Both the position numbers and the translations under genes were made by a program. The notes beneath the pieces are model-generated. The model was not told where the DNA came from. It made no database searches and saw only the letters and a program-made list of their open reading frames with translations. Positions 25,604 to 34,105 of a stretch of 64,000 bases of DNA are shown piece by piece (the first letter of the stretch is position 1; each line of letters begins with the position of its first letter). The stretch is from Armatimonadota bacterium (lineage in GTDB: Bacteria > Sysuimicrobiota > Sysuimicrobiia > Sysuimicrobiales > Sysuimicrobiaceae): NCBI GenBank assembly GCA_025060455.1, contig JANXBY010000021.1, positions 86,418-150,417 of the forward strand. Direction: 5' to 3'.

Positions 25604-26802
25604 TGGTCGAGCGCCAGGCAGAACGTCCGGAGCGCGGGGCGACGGTGCACGTCGTGGGGGTTCGGGAACTGCTGCGGCACCTGCCCGTGCTGCGCGACCG
25701 CCCGGAGGAGGTGCTGCTGTCGTGGGGTCGGCGGGCCAGCCGCTGGCAGATTGCCCTGCCCGGTAGCCGAGCGTGCCTACTGTTCGACCCGCCCGCGGTG
25801 GAGGCGGTGCTCCGCCGTGGGAGCCTTTCAAAGCGCACCTTCCAGTATCGCGAGCTGGAGCGGCTGACCGGTCGGGGCTTGCTTAATGACGAGGGGGAGT
25901 CGTGGCGTGCCGCGCGCAGGCTCCTGTCGCTTCCCTTCGGTCGTCGCGCCGTGGAGGCCGCGCGGCCCGAGCTGGAGGACGAGGTCCGGCGGTTTTTCGA
26001 CGGCTGGCGCGTTGGGCAGGAGCGGGAGCTGGGCGGCGAGTTGTGTCTGCTCAGCGCGCGCATGCTCCGACGTTTCCTCAGGGTCACCTTCTCCGCGCGG
26101 ACGGTGGTGGAATCCGTGGAGCAGGCCGTGGACCACATCTTCGAGCGCTCGCGAAACCCGTGGCGTCGGTGGAGTCCCTGGGCAGCTGTCCGGTTCGCCG
26201 AGGCCCGGGCGGCGCTGTGGCGAGAGGCAGCCCGCCTGCGATCCTGGCCGCCCATGGATGGGCTCCCGCCCGCCCGGGCCCTCGCGGAGGCCACCACCCT
26301 CCTGGTGGCGGGGCACGAAACCGTCGCCAGCTCTCTGGTTTGGGCGGCGCTGCTCTGCGCGGAAACTCCCGTAGCCCGAGAGCGACTCGTGGGGGACCCA
26401 CGGTTCGCCCGGTGGGTGTATCAGGAGGCAGTCCGCCTGTTCCCGCCGGCCTGGCTCATCACGCGCCGGGTCGAGGAGGGCTTCGGCCTCGAGGGCTTAG
26501 GCCCCGGTACCCTGGTGGTGCTGTCGCCGTACGTGACTCAGCGCCTGTGGTTTCCCGAGGGAGAGCGGTTTATCCCCGAACGGTTCCAGAGCGAACCGGA
26601 GGCTCCTTCCGGCCGCTACTTCCCCTTCGGGCTCGGGCCCCGCGTCTGCGTGGGCCGCGAGCTGGCGCTGGTGGAGGGCCCGATCGTGCTTCAGGAGTTG
26701 TTCTCTCGGTTCCGCCTTCAGGTCCTGCGGCGGCCAAAGGTGCGGGCGGGGATCACCTTGCGGCCCGACGGGGGGCTTCCCGTCCGCCTCGAGCCTGCAT
26801 GA
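25603..26802 (+). CDS. Cytochrome P450, CYP175-like carotenoid hydroxylase
   Basis: A 399-residue soluble P450. The oxygen-binding I helix reads LLVAGHETVASS, the ExxR motif is in YQEAVRLFPPAW, and the heme loop FPFGLGPRVCVGRE carries the cysteine ligand near residue 347. Arrangement and operon place resemble Thermus CYP175A1, a beta-carotene 3-hydroxylase making zeaxanthin. Electron donors are not in the window. The ATG overlaps the crtB stop. A beta-ring hydroxylase role is inference from context and family resemblance. Confidence 0.88.
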   Translation: MVERQAERPERGATVHVVGVRELLRHLPVLRDRPEEVLLSWGRRASRWQIALPGSRACLLFDPPAVEAVLRRGSLSKRTFQYRELERLTGRGLLNDEGESWRAARRLLSLPFGRRAVEAARPELEDEVRRFFDGWRVGQERELGGELCLLSARMLRRFLRVTFSARTVVESVEQAVDHIFERSRNPWRRWSPWAAVRFAEARAALWREAARLRSWPPMDGLPPARALAEATTLLVAGHETVASSLVWAALLCAETPVARERLVGDPRFARWVYQEAVRLFPPAWLITRRVEEGFGLEGLGPGTLVVLSPYVTQRLWFPEGERFIPERFQSEPEAPSGRYFPFGLGPRVCVGRELALVEGPIVLQELFSRFRLQVLRRPKVRAGITLRPDGGLPVRLEPA

Positions 26803-27497
26803 CGTACCTGCAGTTCCACCTGACGTTCACCGTGCCCGCGTGGCTCGCCGCTCTCCTGTGGGCGCGTCCCCGCGGGGGGGAGGTCGGTCCGTACCTCGCC
26901 CTGCCCCTCGTGGCGCTGGTCTACACCACCCCGTGGGACAACTGGATGGTCCGCCTGGGGGTGTGGGGCTACGCGGCGGACCGCGTGGTGGGGACCCTGG
27001 GATGGGTGCCCGTGGAGGAGTATTTGTTCTTCCTGCTGCAGCCTCTGTTGACAGGTGCGCTGGCGGTCCGTTGGGCGCGGTCGCCGGCGGTCCCGGGGCC
27101 GGTGTGGGCGCGGGTGGTCGGGGGCGCCATGGGGATGTGCTTGAGCGCCTCCGGTGTGCTGATGGTTGCGGCCGGCGGGCGGACGCTGTACCTCGGTCTC
27201 CTGCTTGGCTACTTCGGACCGGTGCTGGCGTTCCAGTGGGCGGTGGGCGGGGAGGTGCTGTGGGCGCGCCGGCGGACCTTGGGTGCATCGGTGGCCGTCC
27301 CCACCGTGTACCTGTCCGCCGCGGATCTGTGGGCGGTGACCCGGGAGGGGATCTGGTGGATCTCGCAGGAGACCACGGTGGGCGCGCGGGTGGCGGGATT
27401 GCCGGTGGAGGAGGTGCTGTTCTTTGCCGTCACCAACCTCGCGGTGGTGCAGGGCTTACTCCTGGCACTGGATCCTGCATGGCGACGTAGGCGGTAG
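26799..27497 (+). CDS. crtY: Lycopene cyclase (fused CrtYc/CrtYd type)
   Basis: A 232-residue integral membrane protein with about seven helices. It is built of two similar halves: the first has TTPWDNWMVRLGVWGY and VPVEEYLFFLLQP, the second ISQETTVG and LPVEEVLFFAVTN. This is the CarR-type or heterodimeric CrtYc/CrtYd cyclase in one chain, as in archaea, Myxococcus and fungi. It is not the FAD-dependent CrtY/CrtL type. It cyclises lycopene ends to beta rings. The start overlaps the P450 stop (ATGA). Confidence 0.92.
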   Translation: MTYLQFHLTFTVPAWLAALLWARPRGGEVGPYLALPLVALVYTTPWDNWMVRLGVWGYAADRVVGTLGWVPVEEYLFFLLQPLLTGALAVRWARSPAVPGPVWARVVGGAMGMCLSASGVLMVAAGGRTLYLGLLLGYFGPVLAFQWAVGGEVLWARRRTLGASVAVPTVYLSAADLWAVTREGIWWISQETTVGARVAGLPVEEVLFFAVTNLAVVQGLLLALDPAWRRRR

Positions 27498-27525
27498 GGG
27501 AACCCGCGGCGCGCGGGAGTCGGCG

Positions 27526-28152
27526 GTGCGGGCCGTGTTGGTCTGGCTCCTGAGGCGCAGCCTGTCGGCGGGTCTTCGCGGCGTATACCTGCGAGGGCGG
27601 CTACCCGCAGGGGCCGCGGTGCTGGCCGCGAACCACCACAGCTACTTTGACGGTCACCTACTCTGGTGGCTCGGGCGGGTGGCGGGACGCCGCCTCTGGT
27701 TGTTGGTGGCGAAGGAGAACCTCGACGCCTTCCCAGTGTTGGCCCTGGAGGGCGCCCTGCAGGCCAACCGGCTCCGGAAGGCGATCCGGCAGCTCCGGCT
27801 TGGAGGGTGGGTGGCGGTGTTCGTGGAGGGCGTGCTGCGCTACCCGGGAGAGTTGGGCCCCACAAAGCCGGGTGCCGGTTTTCTCGGGCGCCACGCAGGC
27901 GTGCCCGTGGTGCCGGTGGCCCTTCGCGTGGCCCTGAGGGGGTGGGAGCACCCGGAAGCTTTCGTGTGGGTGGGCGAGCCGGTCGGACCGGAGGGCGACT
28001 GGGCAGGAGCCCTCCGCCATCTCCTGCGTACGCTGGACGGCCTCCTGGCGCACACGCACCCACGGGAGCTTCCGCCGGGGTTTGTGCCCATCCTGGCGGG
28101 CCGCCGCAGCCTCGACGAGCGGATCCGCAGTTGGGCGGGTCGGTTCCGATGA
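27526..28152 (+). CDS. PlsC-type acyltransferase
   Basis: A 208-residue lysophospholipid-type acyltransferase. The catalytic H-x4-D motif is in ANHHSYFDGH near residue 32. The later FVEGVLRYPGE and KPGAGFLGRHAGVPVVPVAL match the FPEGTRS and V-P-V/I motifs, with the usual arginine shifted. Between a cyclase and a glycosyltransferase in a carotenoid operon, it may add the fatty acyl group to a carotenoid glycoside (as in thermozeaxanthins). GTG start chosen for a GGGAG site upstream; other in-frame starts nearby are possible. Confidence 0.82.
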   Translation: MRAVLVWLLRRSLSAGLRGVYLRGRLPAGAAVLAANHHSYFDGHLLWWLGRVAGRRLWLLVAKENLDAFPVLALEGALQANRLRKAIRQLRLGGWVAVFVEGVLRYPGELGPTKPGAGFLGRHAGVPVVPVALRVALRGWEHPEAFVWVGEPVGPEGDWAGALRHLLRTLDGLLAHTHPRELPPGFVPILAGRRSLDERIRSWAGRFR

Positions 28153-29159
28153 GGGTGGTGCGGACACTCCTTGCGTTGCGATTTTTTGTGGTGGCGTGCA
28201 ACGCGCTGTGGTTCCCCACCCTGCGGCCGGCGGCAAAGCGGGGTTGTGTGCGCGCGTCCATCCTGGTGCCCGCCCGCAACGAGGCTCGCAACCTCCCGCG
28301 CACCCTGCCGACCCTGCTGGTGCAGGACGCAGACGAGGTCCTGGTGCTGGACGACGGCTCCGAGGACGGCACCGCGGAGGTGGCGCGAGTTGTGGCAAAC
28401 GGGCACCCACGGCTTCGGGTCCTGCCCGGGCGACCGGTACCCCCCGGTTGGAGAGGGAAGACCTGGGCCTGTTGGCAACTGGCGGTCGCCTCCAGGGGTG
28501 ACGTCCTCGTGTTCACCGACGCGGATGTCGCGTGGAGACCGGGCGCCCTAGGCGCCCTCTTGCGGGCGCTGGAACGGTTCCCGGTGGTGTCCGCTTGGCC
28601 TGGCCAGGAGTCCGTCGAGCTCTGGTCGGGTCTGATGGTCAACTTCCTGCTCCACGGCGCGTACGGGTTCCTTCCCCATGCCATACTGCGGCGCCTGGGG
28701 TGGGCCAACGGGCAGGTGCTGGCGGTCCGTCGGAACGCGTACTTCGCCGCCGGCGGGCACCGCGCGGTCCGGCAGGAGGTTTTGGAGGACGTGGCGTTGG
28801 CCCGCCGGATCGGGGAGCTGGGACTGTTCCGGGCTCCTGGCCTGTTCCGGACGGCGATGTACCGATCCTGGGGGGAGGCGGTGGAAGGGTTCGGCAAAAA
28901 CCTTCTCGATGTCCACGGGAGGAGCCGGCTGGTGCTGCTGGCTTCCGCAGCGTATCACCTGGTTCTCTACACGGTGCCTTGGGCCGTGGACCGTCGGGCA
29001 GCGCTGGCAGGGGTTGTGGAGAGGCTAATCCTCCAGCGGATGGGCCGGGGGCCCTGGTGGCTGGCCCTCCTTACTCCCCTTGCGCCCCTTCTGTTCTTGC
29101 CCGCTTACGGGAGGGCGCTACGGGGCCTTCAGCGTTGGAAAGGCAGGCTCGTCGGGTGA
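28149..29159 (+). CDS. Family 2 glycosyltransferase, probable carotenoid glycosyltransferase
   Basis: A 336-residue membrane-linked GT-A enzyme. Nucleotide-sugar region SILVPARNEARNLPRTLP and VLDDGSEDGT, metal-binding TDADVAW near residue 124, acceptor-side LEDVALARRIGELG, then YRSWGEAVEGFGKN. Hydrophobic C-terminal helices (LALLTPLAPLLFLPAYG) probably anchor it. Similar enzymes (CrtQ-like) add a sugar to carotenoid end groups. The placement next to the acyltransferase and crtI supports this. ATG overlapping the acyltransferase stop; stop overlapping the crtI GTG. Confidence 0.84.
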   Translation: MRVVRTLLALRFFVVACNALWFPTLRPAAKRGCVRASILVPARNEARNLPRTLPTLLVQDADEVLVLDDGSEDGTAEVARVVANGHPRLRVLPGRPVPPGWRGKTWACWQLAVASRGDVLVFTDADVAWRPGALGALLRALERFPVVSAWPGQESVELWSGLMVNFLLHGAYGFLPHAILRRLGWANGQVLAVRRNAYFAAGGHRAVRQEVLEDVALARRIGELGLFRAPGLFRTAMYRSWGEAVEGFGKNLLDVHGRSRLVLLASAAYHLVLYTVPWAVDRRAALAGVVERLILQRMGRGPWWLALLTPLAPLLFLPAYGRALRGLQRWKGRLVG

Positions 29160-30718
29160 GTCGAGTGGGGCACTCACCGGTGAGGGCTGTGGTGATCGGC
29201 GCAGGGTTCGGCGGCCTGGCGGCGGCCATCCGGCTGGCGGCGCTAGGGCTTCACGTGACCGTGGTCGAGAAGCAGGCCGGGCCGGGAGGCCGCGCGGCGG
29301 TGCATCGGGCGGCCGGTTTCGTGTTCGACCTCGGCCCCACGGTGATCACCGCGCACCCGCTCCTGGAGGACTTGTTTCGGGTGGAGCCCGGCCGCCCGAG
29401 GCTGGAACCGCGCCTTCCGACCGGACTCGAGGCCACCCACCGCCACGTGCGCCTCGCCGCGCTGGACCCCTTTTACCGGGTCCACTTTCCCGACGGCACG
29501 TGGTTTGACTACCGGCAGGACCGCCAGGCCCTCATGGAGGAAGTGCGGCGGGTCTCCCCCGCGGAGGTGCCCGGGTTCCTGCGGTTTGAGGAGGCGGCGC
29601 GCGCCATCTTCGAGCAGGGTTTCCTCCGCCTGGGCCTCACGCACTTCCGCAGCCATTGGGACCTGCTGCGGGTCACCCCGCAGCTGGTGCGGCTGGGCGC
29701 GCTCAGGCCCCTATGGCAGTTGGTCCGCCGTTGCTTCCGGGATCCGAAGCTCCGTCAGGTGTTCTCCTTCGAGACCCTCCTCATTGGAGGTGACCCACGG
29801 CGGGTGCCCGCCATCTACGCTCTCATCCATTTCGTGGAGCGCACGTGGGGTGTCCACTACGTCCGGGGTGGCACCGGAGCGTTGGTACAGGCGCTGGTCC
29901 GGAAGCTGGAGCAACTGGGCGGCGAGGTGCGCTACAACGCGGAGGTGTGTAGAGTGTCCGTCGAGGACGGGCGGGTGACCGGCGTCCGTCTGGCCGGGGG
30001 GAGCAGGCTAGACGCCGAGGTGGTGGTGTCCAACGCCGACCCCGCCCACACCTACCTGGACTTGGTGGGCGCAGAGCATCTGCCGGCCCCGGTTCGGTGG
30101 CGCATCCGTAAACTCCGGCCCTCCCCCGGCGTGTTCGTGGTGTATTTCGGGTTCCGGGGTCCCGCTGGAGGGCCTGTGCTCCACCACAACGTCCTGCTCC
30201 CCGAAGATTACGAGGGCGTGCTGCGGCAGATTTTCCAGGAGCGCCGGCTGCCCGACCGGATGGCGCTTTACCTGCACGTGCCCACCCTGACCGACCCCTC
30301 CCTCGCGCCTCCGGGCTGCCACGCGGCTTACGCCCTGGCTCTGGTGCCGCCCTGGGACGGGCGCGTCCGGTGGTCTTTGGTGGGTCCGGAATACGCCCAA
30401 CGCGTTCTGGCGAGGGTGGAGGAAGCCGGGCTGCTCCCAGGGGTGCGGGAGCGGCTGGAATACGTGTACTGGCGGACGCCGGAACACTTTGCGGAGGAGC
30501 TCAACAGCCACCTCGGCAACGCCTTCGGCCCAGAACCGGTCCTGTGGCAGACCGCCAGCTTCCGGCCCCGGAACCGAGGCGAGGGCGTGAAGGGCCTGTA
30601 CCTGGTGGGTGCCGGCTGCCAGCCGGGAGCCGGGGTACCGGGGGTGCTGATGTCCGCGAAGATCACCGCTCGCCTGGTGGCCGAAGACCTGGGGCTCCAG
30701 CGCACCGGTGGGGTTTGA
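29156..30718 (+). CDS. crtI: Phytoene desaturase family protein
   Basis: An FAD-dependent desaturase/isomerase of 520 residues. The N-terminal dinucleotide fold is GAGFGGLAAAIRLAALG followed by VVEKQAGPGGRA; FDLGPTVIT and YRQDRQALMEEVRRVSP follow. GGTGALVQALVRKLEQLGG and VVSNADPAHTY match CrtI. The C-terminal signature GLYLVGAGCQPGAGVPGVLMSAKITA closes the FAD site. It introduces double bases in phytoene to reach lycopene (number of steps not decided). Last gene of the operon. The convergent Nei-like gene ends 16 bases beyond. Confidence 0.93.
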   Translation: MSRVGHSPVRAVVIGAGFGGLAAAIRLAALGLHVTVVEKQAGPGGRAAVHRAAGFVFDLGPTVITAHPLLEDLFRVEPGRPRLEPRLPTGLEATHRHVRLAALDPFYRVHFPDGTWFDYRQDRQALMEEVRRVSPAEVPGFLRFEEAARAIFEQGFLRLGLTHFRSHWDLLRVTPQLVRLGALRPLWQLVRRCFRDPKLRQVFSFETLLIGGDPRRVPAIYALIHFVERTWGVHYVRGGTGALVQALVRKLEQLGGEVRYNAEVCRVSVEDGRVTGVRLAGGSRLDAEVVVSNADPAHTYLDLVGAEHLPAPVRWRIRKLRPSPGVFVVYFGFRGPAGGPVLHHNVLLPEDYEGVLRQIFQERRLPDRMALYLHVPTLTDPSLAPPGCHAAYALALVPPWDGRVRWSLVGPEYAQRVLARVEEAGLLPGVRERLEYVYWRTPEHFAEELNSHLGNAFGPEPVLWQTASFRPRNRGEGVKGLYLVGAGCQPGAGVPGVLMSAKITARLVAEDLGLQRTGGV

Positions 30719-30734
30719 GACCAGCGGGCAGGAT

Positions 30735-31553
30735 TCAGGGACCGTGGCCGGCAACGCGCACCGGGCTCTGGCAGCTCGGACACCAGTAGGTGGCGCGCCC
30801 GGTGTCGAGGCGGGCGATCCGGGCACCGCATCGCAGGCACGGCTGGCCGGTTCGTCGGTACACGGCAAACGGGCCCAACGTCCTCCATACGCGGCGCGGC
30901 AGGGTCCCGAATCGCTGGCGGTAGGCCACGCGCAGGACGCGTTCCGTGCAGTCCAGGAGCCGTTCGACCTCGGACGGGGTGAGATCCCCTGGGGGCTGAA
31001 GCGGAGAGAGCCGGGCGTGCCAGAGGATCTCACTTTTGTAGATATTGCCCACGCCACACACCCACTCCTGGTCCAGCAGCACGTGGGCCAACGGCGTCCG
31101 GGCCCTCCGGGGGTCGGTCAGCCGCGCCCGGGCTTCCTCGCGGCGGTAGTCCGCGCGGAGGGGGTCGGGCCCGAGCTTGGTCAGAACGGGGTGTTGGGGA
31201 AGGTGCTCGCGAGTCAGCACCTCCAGCACCGGCCCGTTGAAGAGGGCGGCTACGTGGCGACCCGTTTCGAGGCTCAACCAGAGCCGCCCCGTCGCCTTTC
31301 GGAACGGCGCGCCCTGCGGGACCACCTCCCAGCGGCCCCACATCATGAGGTGCGAGTGGATCGACAGGCCGCCATCGAGGTGGATCAGGAGGTGCTTGCC
31401 GATCGCTTCCACCTCCACCACCCGCGACAGGGACAGCGCCGTGGACCACGCGCGCAGGCGCGGAGGACACACCTGCACGCGGGTGAGCCGGCAGCCTCCC
31501 AAGACCCTTCCCAGGCGTTCGGCGATTCGGTGAACCTGAGGACCCTCTGCCAT
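30735..31553 (-). CDS. Fpg/Nei family DNA glycosylase with Ala at position 2
   Basis: A 272-residue base-excision glycosylase/AP lyase of the endonuclease VIII type. It shows glutamate 3 (MAEGPQVHR), the lysine in [10 protein letters not shown] near residue 53, the helix-two-turns-helix [11 protein letters not shown] near residue 173 and a zinc finger C-x2-C-x16-C-x2-C near the C-terminus. The normal nucleophile proline 2 is alanine here (GCA in place of CCN). NEIL3 works with valine at this place, so activity is possible. The ATG is the only one giving the family N-terminus and it interlocks with the uvsE ATG. Confidence 0.88.
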   Translation of the reverse strand: MAEGPQVHRIAERLGRVLGGCRLTRVQVCPPRLRAWSTALSLSRVVEVEAIGKHLLIHLDGGLSIHSHLMMWGRWEVVPQGAPFRKATGRLWLSLETGRHVAALFNGPVLEVLTREHLPQHPVLTKLGPDPLRADYRREEARARLTDPRRARTPLAHVLLDQEWVCGVGNIYKSEILWHARLSPLQPPGDLTPSEVERLLDCTERVLRVAYRQRFGTLPRRVWRTLGPFAVYRRTGQPCLRCGARIARLDTGRATYWCPSCQSPVRVAGHGP

Positions 31554-32451
31554 GGCGGCCAGAACAGCACCTGAAGGGCTCCGTCTGGGGTACCCCTGCC
31601 AGAACCGGACGCTCCGCGCCACCACGAATCATACCGTCCGCGAGCGCAACGTGGTCCTGGGTGAACGACTGGACCAGGCGGTGCGGGCCAACCTCCGCGA
31701 TCTAGAGCGGATCCTCTGGTGGAACGCCCGGCAGGGGATCCGCCTGTTCCGGGTGGGGCAGCACCTCATCCCCTTCGCGTCCCACCCCCGGTTTCCGTGG
31801 GACTGGGAGGAGCGGTACGGCGCGGAGATCCAGCGCCTGGGCGCCTTGGCCCGGAGCCTGGGCATTCGGCTGTCCTTTCACCCGGGGCAGTACGTAAACC
31901 CCGGAAGCTCTGAGCCCTCCGTGCGCGACCGTAGCCTTCGGGAGCTACGCTACACCGCACGGCTCCTCGCGCGGTTCGGTGATCCGGAGGGGGTGGTGGT
32001 GTTGCACGGGGGTGGGGTTTATGGCGACCGGCAGCGAGCCCTGGGGCGCCTGTGCCGCGCCCTACAGAAGGAGGAGGAGGTGCTGCGCTTCCTCGCGTTG
32101 GAGAACGACGAGCGATGCTGGTCGGTGGCGGACCTGATGCCCGCTGCACGGGTGCTGGGCGTGCCGGTGGTGTTCGACCTGCTCCATCACCGTTGGCGCC
32201 CCGGTGGCCTGTCGGAGGGGGAGGCGCTGGCTGCGGCCCTGGAGACGTGGGGCGGGCGACGGCCCAAGGTGCACGTGGCCAGCCAGGCGCGCGGAGGTCG
32301 GCCCGGGGCACACGCCCCGTACCTGCACCGGGAGGACTGGCGACGGCTCCGGGCAGTGCTCCGCGGCTCTGGGGTGGACGTGATGGTGGAGGCGAAAGCC
32401 AAGGAGCGCGCGGTGTTGCGGATTCTGCGTTGGGAAGGGTTGCAACGGTGA
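31552..32451 (+). CDS. uvsE: UV damage endonuclease UvsE
   Basis: A 299-residue TIM-barrel nuclease that nicks DNA 5' of UV photoproducts and other bulky lesions, an alternative to UvrABC. Family marks: RLGYPCQN near residue 12, [53 protein letters not shown] with the metal-binding glutamate, [10 protein letters not shown] with the histidine pair, and KVHVASQ followed by HAPYLH. The start ATG shares two bases with the ATG of the divergent glycosylase gene; ten residues precede the conserved core. The stop overlaps the HDAC-fold gene. Confidence 0.93.
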   Translation: MAARTAPEGLRLGYPCQNRTLRATTNHTVRERNVVLGERLDQAVRANLRDLERILWWNARQGIRLFRVGQHLIPFASHPRFPWDWEERYGAEIQRLGALARSLGIRLSFHPGQYVNPGSSEPSVRDRSLRELRYTARLLARFGDPEGVVVLHGGGVYGDRQRALGRLCRALQKEEEVLRFLALENDERCWSVADLMPAARVLGVPVVFDLLHHRWRPGGLSEGEALAAALETWGGRRPKVHVASQARGGRPGAHAPYLHREDWRRLRAVLRGSGVDVMVEAKAKERAVLRILRWEGLQR

Positions 32452-33377
32452 TCGCCTTCGACACTTCCACCTTCTCGCTGCCCCTACCACCAGGCCACCC
32501 GTTTCCGGTCGGGAAGTATTCCGCCCTGCGGCAGGCCCTCCACGAGGCTGGCTGCGGGTCCCTCCTTGCGGAGGCCCCCCGAGCTCCTCGGGTGGCGGTC
32601 GAGAAGGTGCACGACCCCGGTTACGTGGACCGGGTCCTCAGCGGCCGGCTGACCCCGGAGGAACAGCGGTGCCTAGGCTTGCCCCCTTGCAGGGAGCTCA
32701 CGGAGCGGGCGCTGCGGACCTGCGGGGCCACCCTGGCCGCAGCCCGCACGGCGCTGCGCCATGGGGTCGCCGTGGCACTCGGTGGCGGCGGACACCACGC
32801 GGACCGCCACGGAGGGCGGGGGTTTTGCGTGTTCAACGACGTCGCGGTGGCGGCGGCCGATGCCCGGGCCCACGGAGTCCGCCGGGTCCTGGTGGTGGAC
32901 TGCGACGTGCACCAAGGCGACGGGACGGCCCTCCTGTTCGCCGGAGACGACGGCGTGTACACCCTGGACATGTACGCTCGCGGGAACCGGATGCGTAGCT
33001 TCGCGCGCTCCCGTTGGGAGGTGGTCCTGGAGGACGGGGTGGGGGACGGGGAGTACCTGGCGGCCCTGCAGGCGGTCCTGCCCGCGATTCTGAACGCGGT
33101 CCGGCCGCAGCTGGTGCTGTACGTGGCCGGTGCCGACCCTCTCGCGGGAGACCGGTTTGGGAGACTGCGGCTAACCGAATGGGGGCTGCGGGCCCGAGAC
33201 GAGTTCGTCCTGGGGGAGGTCTGCGGACGTGGCGTTCCCGTGGCGGTCACCCTCGGAGGCGGCTACGGTCGGCCCGTGGAGCACACCGTGCGCGTCCACC
33301 GGAACACCGTGTTAGCGGCTGTGCGGCAGGCGGGAAAGCTTGGACAAGTTCTTGGAGCGGAGGTGGGAGGCGGCTGA
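32448..33377 (+). CDS. Histone deacetylase-fold metal hydrolase
   Basis: A 309-residue member of the arginase/deacetylase superfamily (HDAC, acetoin utilisation and acetylpolyamine amidohydrolase group). The active site can be traced: [22 protein letters not shown] with the paired histidines near residues 108-109, [10 protein letters not shown] with the zinc aspartate and histidine near residues 145-147, [11 protein letters not shown] with the second zinc aspartate near 229, and [12 protein letters not shown]. Bacterial substrates are acetylated amines or proteins, not histones. It is coupled to uvsE (GTGA overlap) in the light/UV region, but its role there is unknown. Confidence 0.86.
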   Translation: MIAFDTSTFSLPLPPGHPFPVGKYSALRQALHEAGCGSLLAEAPRAPRVAVEKVHDPGYVDRVLSGRLTPEEQRCLGLPPCRELTERALRTCGATLAAARTALRHGVAVALGGGGHHADRHGGRGFCVFNDVAVAAADARAHGVRRVLVVDCDVHQGDGTALLFAGDDGVYTLDMYARGNRMRSFARSRWEVVLEDGVGDGEYLAALQAVLPAILNAVRPQLVLYVAGADPLAGDRFGRLRLTEWGLRARDEFVLGEVCGRGVPVAVTLGGGYGRPVEHTVRVHRNTVLAAVRQAGKLGQVLGAEVGGG

Positions 33378-33378
33378 A

Positions 33379-34044
33379 ATGGAGGGCGTGAGGATCTGGC
33401 CTCGGATGAGGCGGTTCTTACCGCGGCAGGGTCTGGCGCAGGTCGTGTGGGCGCGTCGACCGCAACCCGGCGACGTGGCGCGCTGGCGCCAGGCAGGCGT
33501 GACGGCCGTGTGCGTGGGCCTGAGCGGACTGCGACCGCTGCTGGACGGGGATGGCGTGGAGCTCAGCCTCCTGCTCCGACTGCAGGCGCCCGGGGAGCCC
33601 ACCGCGTCCGAACTGGTGGGGGGATGGATCTGCACCTCCGTCCGGGAAGCGGTGGTCGCCGACGCGGTGGGAGCCGTCGTCACCGTGCCGTTCCTGCACA
33701 CGGCCCCGCAGGTTACGCGTCTTGCCTTGGGGCATCTCGTCCGGGTCTCGGAGGAGGGACACCGCTTCGGGATGCCGGTGGTGGCCAGGGTCGCGGTCTT
33801 GCGCCCGGCCGGCCCCGGGGGCTACGTTGCCGAATCGGACGCGCACCTATGGGCTCAGGCAGTGGAGTCCGCGCTGGATCTGGGGGCCGATGCGGTGTTG
33901 GTGGTGGGGGCGGAGCAGGACGTCTGGCCAACCGTGGTTCGGGCCGCGGCCGGGTCTCCGGTCCTGGTGGAGGCCGGGCTCCAAGGACTTGGAGCAGCCG
34001 CCGCCGCGGGAGCTGCGGGCGTGGTGCTCCGGGAGACCTTCTGA
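33379..34044 (+). CDS. DhnA-like TIM-barrel protein, catalytic lysine not seen
   Basis: A 221-residue protein whose second half follows the class I aldolase (DhnA/LsrF) plan. It has GVTAVCVGLSGLRPLL, then VREAVVADAVGAVVTVPF, LVRVSEEGHRFGMPVVARVAV, AVESALDLGADAVLVVG and a GAAGVVLRETF end. At the place of the Schiff-base lysine (usually ADIVKT/KY) it reads ADAVLVVG, so aldolase activity is doubtful. The ATG one base after the HDAC gene stop, with GGTGGGAGG upstream, is preferred over a TTG 39 bases earlier. The homology is distant and by eye; function unknown. Confidence 0.55.
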   Translation: MEGVRIWPRMRRFLPRQGLAQVVWARRPQPGDVARWRQAGVTAVCVGLSGLRPLLDGDGVELSLLLRLQAPGEPTASELVGGWICTSVREAVVADAVGAVVTVPFLHTAPQVTRLALGHLVRVSEEGHRFGMPVVARVAVLRPAGPGGYVAESDAHLWAQAVESALDLGADAVLVVGAEQDVWPTVVRAAAGSPVLVEAGLQGLGAAAAAGAAGVVLRETF

Positions 34045-34105
34045 CGCCTTCTCGCTCCGCAGGAGGCGGGCGCGACCCGCAGGCGCGCGGGGCGCTCAGC
34101 TCGGC

